Source: Hyphodiscus hymeniophilus (Eukaryota > Ascomycota > Leotiomycetes > Helotiales > Hyphodiscaceae). From it: a stretch of DNA of 64,000 nucleotides. Where the stretch lies: the NCBI GenBank assembly GCA_016508695.1, contig VNKQ01000014.1:248001-312000 (forward strand), given 5' to 3'. Shown here piece after piece: positions 60,453-64,000 of this stretch (position 1 is the first letter of the stretch; each line of letters begins with the position of its first letter). The notes beneath the pieces are model-generated. The model worked only from the letters and a program-made list of their open reading frames with translations. It was not told the DNA's origin and ran no database searches. Position numbers and translations under genes: made by a program.

Positions 60453-60662
60453 GGGGTTAAAGTTCTTATTTTATTCGATTCGTTTACTTTTAATAAGAGT
60501 TAGCGTAACTATAAAGTATATAAAAGAGAACTATTAGTAATTATAGAATTTTACCAAAAGTATAAATATATAATAAGGGGTTTAGAAAAGAATATAATCT
60601 TTATAGACTATTAACCTTTTACTTACTTTTTAAAGTCCTTTAACTAAAAAGGAATATATATC
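60453..60662 (+). pseudogene. Gypsy RNase H relic
   Basis: A 70-codon stretch with family-typical spacing: DSxTFNKS, RNYKVYKRELL, FYQKYKYII, a D-Y-stop-PFTYFL block; stops sit where Gln is expected. It is in a different frame from the RT relic, so indels have accumulated between them. Confidence 0.7.
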
Positions 60663-63600
60663 TAATAGATATATAAACTTTAAAATTTAAATATAAAGAT
60701 TAAATATATTCCCGGATTAAAGAATAAGATTATAAATACTTTTTTATAAATAATCTTCCCTAATAAGAAATATATATATAACTTTTAGAAATATAAATAA
60801 TTAAGAGAGAATAATAAAGAATAGCCGAAATAAATCTAAAAGAATAAAAAAGGAGGATATAAAAAGCTTTTTAAAAAAATAAAGCTATAGTAAGACGACC
60901 TAATAAGTATATTTATAAAATAATAAATAGAGAAATAAGATATTCTTATAAAAGAGAAAGTAAATTTAATAATAAGACCTTTATATATAAACTATATATT
61001 TATTAACTTTATATTAACTTTTATATATAAAGGAGAAACTTTACTTTTAGACTTCGTCTAACCTTTAATTATAATAAAATACAAGTACTTTTTCTAATAC
61101 TTTAAGGTTATACGATTTTTATAAATATATATAATATTAAACAGGCTAGAGAAAATTTAGAAAAAGGCGTTTTATTAAAAGTATAATAATTATAAAATCA
61201 AAGGTAAAGTAATATAATATTTATAGAAAAGCAAATAGCAATAGTATATTATAAAATAAAAAGTAGCTAATATCCTTTTTAAAGCTTATAACCGGGGCGA
61301 TTACTTTATAAAAGGGATTACCTCTAGATATCTCTAAAAAGTATATTAGCTTAGAATAATAAAAGATATAACTAATTATATTAAAAGATATCTAAAATAT
61401 ATAAAGTATAGTTTAACTTTATATTCTTAAATACTCTTAAAGTCTCGGTTACTTTACTAATATAGCTTTTAAGTATTAACTTTATTAGACTATTTCTAGT
61501 CTTTTGAAAATCTTAAGGCAAATATATTTTAATAATTATCGATTACTTTTCCCGATTTATTTAAATATATATATATATAATAAATAATTAAGCCGAAATA
61601 ATAAGATTACTCGAGGATTTCTTTACTCGGAAAGGCTTTTTTATAGGTTTTTACTTTAACCTTAGCTTTTATTTTAGGGTAGTAACTTAAAAGTTTATAA
61701 TTAACTAAAAGATCTTTTAAGTAACTTTACTATTAAGAGCCAAGAAGTCGACTAAGATAATAGAGAAAGCTAACGATTTCTTTTAATAAGTATTAAAAAA
61801 GTTAAGAAGCCTTAAGGCCTTTTTATAAAGAATTATATTATTTATATTTAAAGTTAATAAATATAAGATTTTTTATTTTAGTTATTTTTTATTTGAGATT
61901 TAAAGAGACTTTAACTTAGATAAGAACTTAAAGATAACTTTCCTTAGTTATATAAGGGTTTCCCTTATTATAATCTTATAAGACCCTAAAGCTAAGCTTT
62001 ACCCGCTATATTTTAAGAATTTAATAAATACTATAAGCTAAGAAAATACTATTTTTAATTATATAGCTAAGTATTAGAAGACCCTATAAGAGGCAATAAT
62101 AGTATTTAACTATTAGAGAAAAATACGGAAATTAAAATATAATATAAGGGTATAAATATATACTTTTACTCTAAGATAGCTTATTATATTATATAACTTA
62201 AGGTTAGCTAAAAAGAAGTTACGCTTATTATAAAGAAGACCCTTTATAATTATAAGGTATAATAGAGACTATTATAAGTTATATATTATTCGATAAATTA
62301 ATAATATACTAATCTTAGGGATTTTTTATAAGGATTACTTAAAACTATTTAGGTTAAGAAAAGGGTATTTAATAATAGGAAAAGAGAGAAATCTACTAAT
62401 ATACTAAAATATATAACTAGAGTCTATAAAATATTATCTTTTAAAGGACTTAAAAAGCCTTTTTAAAGTATACTTATTAGCTCTAATAAAATTAATTACT
62501 TAAGCCTATATTATTATAAAGGTAAGCTTACTAATTATTAAGTTATTATAGCTTTACTAAATAATAATTAGAAAGTTAATTATATTAGAGCCCTACTTTT
62601 ATTACCCGTAATAACGGCCTTTAGTAACTTAACCTCGATAACTTTTTCTTTAAGCTTTCTTTTTGATAATTATAAAAAGTAACGTTTTATTATCTTTTAT
62701 TTTAGACTTGTAATTTAGCTTTATTAACTCTATACGAAACCTTAACTTTAAAAAAGTAAAAGAATCTCTTAATTATATTAAAAAGGTTATAAGATTATAA
62801 TAAGAAATTACTTTAATTTTAGACTTTTAGGAAATAACTCTAGCTAAAACCTTTAAGAGTTTATTAAAAATTAGTTTACTTTATTTCTTTTCGAAAAATA
62901 CTTAATATTAAAATAAAGTAAACGGGCTATAACTCTTATAATTCTTTATTATAAAGGGGAAAACAAAAGATAGTAAAGAAAAGATATTAGTAAAAAGTAA
63001 TATAACTTACTTTTATTATAATAAAATAATTTAAGAAAATATTTTTTAAAACTATATAAAAATAATATTATCCCCTAAATAAAGCTTTATAATATAACTA
63101 TAAATAAAAATAAAATAAGAGTATATAAGAGTAAGACCTTAATAAATAAAAATAAGACTAGAGTAAATAAGAATAAGACTATAACTAATAGAAACTAAAC
63201 CTTAATAGACTTTACCTCTTTATTAGTAAAGTTAATAGATTTACTTAATTTAATAAACTCTAGTATTAGTCGAAAAAGGCCCTTTTTTAATATTATTATT
63301 TATATTTATACTCGCAAGTAATAGCCGACTTATAAAGTTATTTAAGGGAGTAATTTATATAACTAATATTATATAAGAGTATCGATAGATAATAAGAGAG
63401 TTATAAAGACCCTTAGAAAAAGAAAATAAAAATATAATACCCTTTCTCTTACTTTTAGTATAAACTTAATCTATTAGTATTATAAGTATAAAAATATATA
63501 TACTTAAAGTAAGGGAAATTTAGGGGATATATTAAAGGTATAAATAAACTAAAATAAACTTAAGAATAAAAAAGTAATTAGCTTGTAAAAAGAATAGTAA

Positions 63601-64000
63601 TTAGAGTAAAAGAAAGGTCCTATATAGGGATAGCTAGTTTAGTAATAAAGAAAGGGACTTTAAAAAAATATTAATAAGAATAAAAAATAATAAAAGTAAA
63701 GGGTTAAGTAATAAGGATAATATAAATAAGATAAGAAAACCCAAGTTTAGTTTAAAAAAGCTTATAACCTAATATAACTAAGTCTAATTAGCTCCGAAGC
63801 TCTAACCTCTATTTAAAAAACCCAAATATAAAGTAGTAAAAAAGTCCCTTTAAAAAAGGCAAATTTAAGTAATTAGTATATTTATTTATAAGTATTATAA
63901 GAAGTATAGGGTAAAGGTAACTAATATTCTTAAGGCTCTTTTTAACTTAATAATAAATAAAGAGAATAAAAGAAAAATTAAGAAAAATAAAGTACTTAAC

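Larger units (their letters stand above)
54040..64000 (+). mobile_element. RIP-degraded Ty3/Gypsy-type retrotransposon island, running off the window
   Basis: About 10 kb of AT-rich sequence nearly free of CpA/TpG. Plus-strand relics give its nature: YINNIFLG at 59966-59989 is a reverse transcriptase YVDDIFLG-type motif with G-to-A changes. An RNase H relic at about 60453-60662 reads FDSFTFNKS then RNYKVYKRELL and EFYQKYKYII and PFTYFLKSFN, with TAG/TAA in place of CAG/CAA codons. The order RT then RNase H, followed by further decayed sequence downstream, suits a Gypsy-type element. LTRs were not found, and more than one element may be present. Open frames here (for example 56475-56735) are not genes. 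Confidence 0.75.

Noticed and set aside
54040..64000. CRISPR-like or centromeric repeats in the AT-rich island
   Set aside because: No regularly spaced repeats or satellite units seen; retrotransposon relics explain the AT richness.

Overview
The window looks like a chromosome segment of a filamentous ascomycete. Its genes carry short introns of about 45-140 bp. It encodes fungus-typical proteins: a TmpA-like flavoprotein, a fungal rhodopsin-type membrane protein, a 2EXR protein, a CENP-O/Mcm21 homologue and a glyoxal oxidase with CBM18 domains. It also contains transposons reduced to AT-rich, CpA/TpG-poor sequence, the signature of repeat-induced point mutation (RIP). A member of the Leotiomycetes (Helotiales) is a reasonable guess, but this rests on gene flavour only.

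Layout. 1-13.2 kb is gene-bearing: a G-rich (GGGAT)n minisatellite, phosphopantothenate-cysteine ligase, a broken small minus-strand gene, CENP-O head-to-head with an acetyl-CoA transporter, a gene-poor gap, and a rhodopsin-type membrane protein. 13.26-21.74 kb is one insertion. It is a RIP-mutated Copia-type LTR retrotransposon on the minus strand, with 173-bp LTRs and a 5-bp target duplication CGTCC, and a 2.45-kb terminal-inverted-repeat transposon is nested in it. 21.7-53.8 kb is gene-bearing again: a decayed gene next to the insertion, a TmpA-like protein, a candidate small secreted protein, an SF1 helicase broken by one stop codon, a GPI-type cell-wall protein, an acyl-CoA dehydrogenase head-to-head with a short-chain dehydrogenase, a 37-bp perfect palindrome and a tRNA-Gly-like fragment, Yae1, a four-CBM18 glyoxal oxidase, an annexin-like protein, a small membrane protein, a 2EXR protein and a MYND-finger pseudogene. 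From about 54.0 kb to the end lies a second RIP island, a Ty3/Gypsy-type remnant with a 444-bp hAT-like MITE (8-bp target duplication) inside it.

How the parts relate. The two AT islands have sharp borders beside normal GC genes. Several genes outside the islands carry single stops whose simplest origin is a CpA-to-TpA change, the RIP dinucleotide context, so mutation may have leaked into host genes. The acyl-CoA dehydrogenase/SDR pair and the CENP-O/acetyl-CoA transporter pair share intergenic promoters. No obvious biosynthetic cluster or new defence-type system was seen. The more unusual items are the palindrome, the tRNA-like fragment, a 5-nt microexon, two likely GC-AG introns, and an SDR with His at the catalytic Tyr position. 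All exon borders were read by eye.
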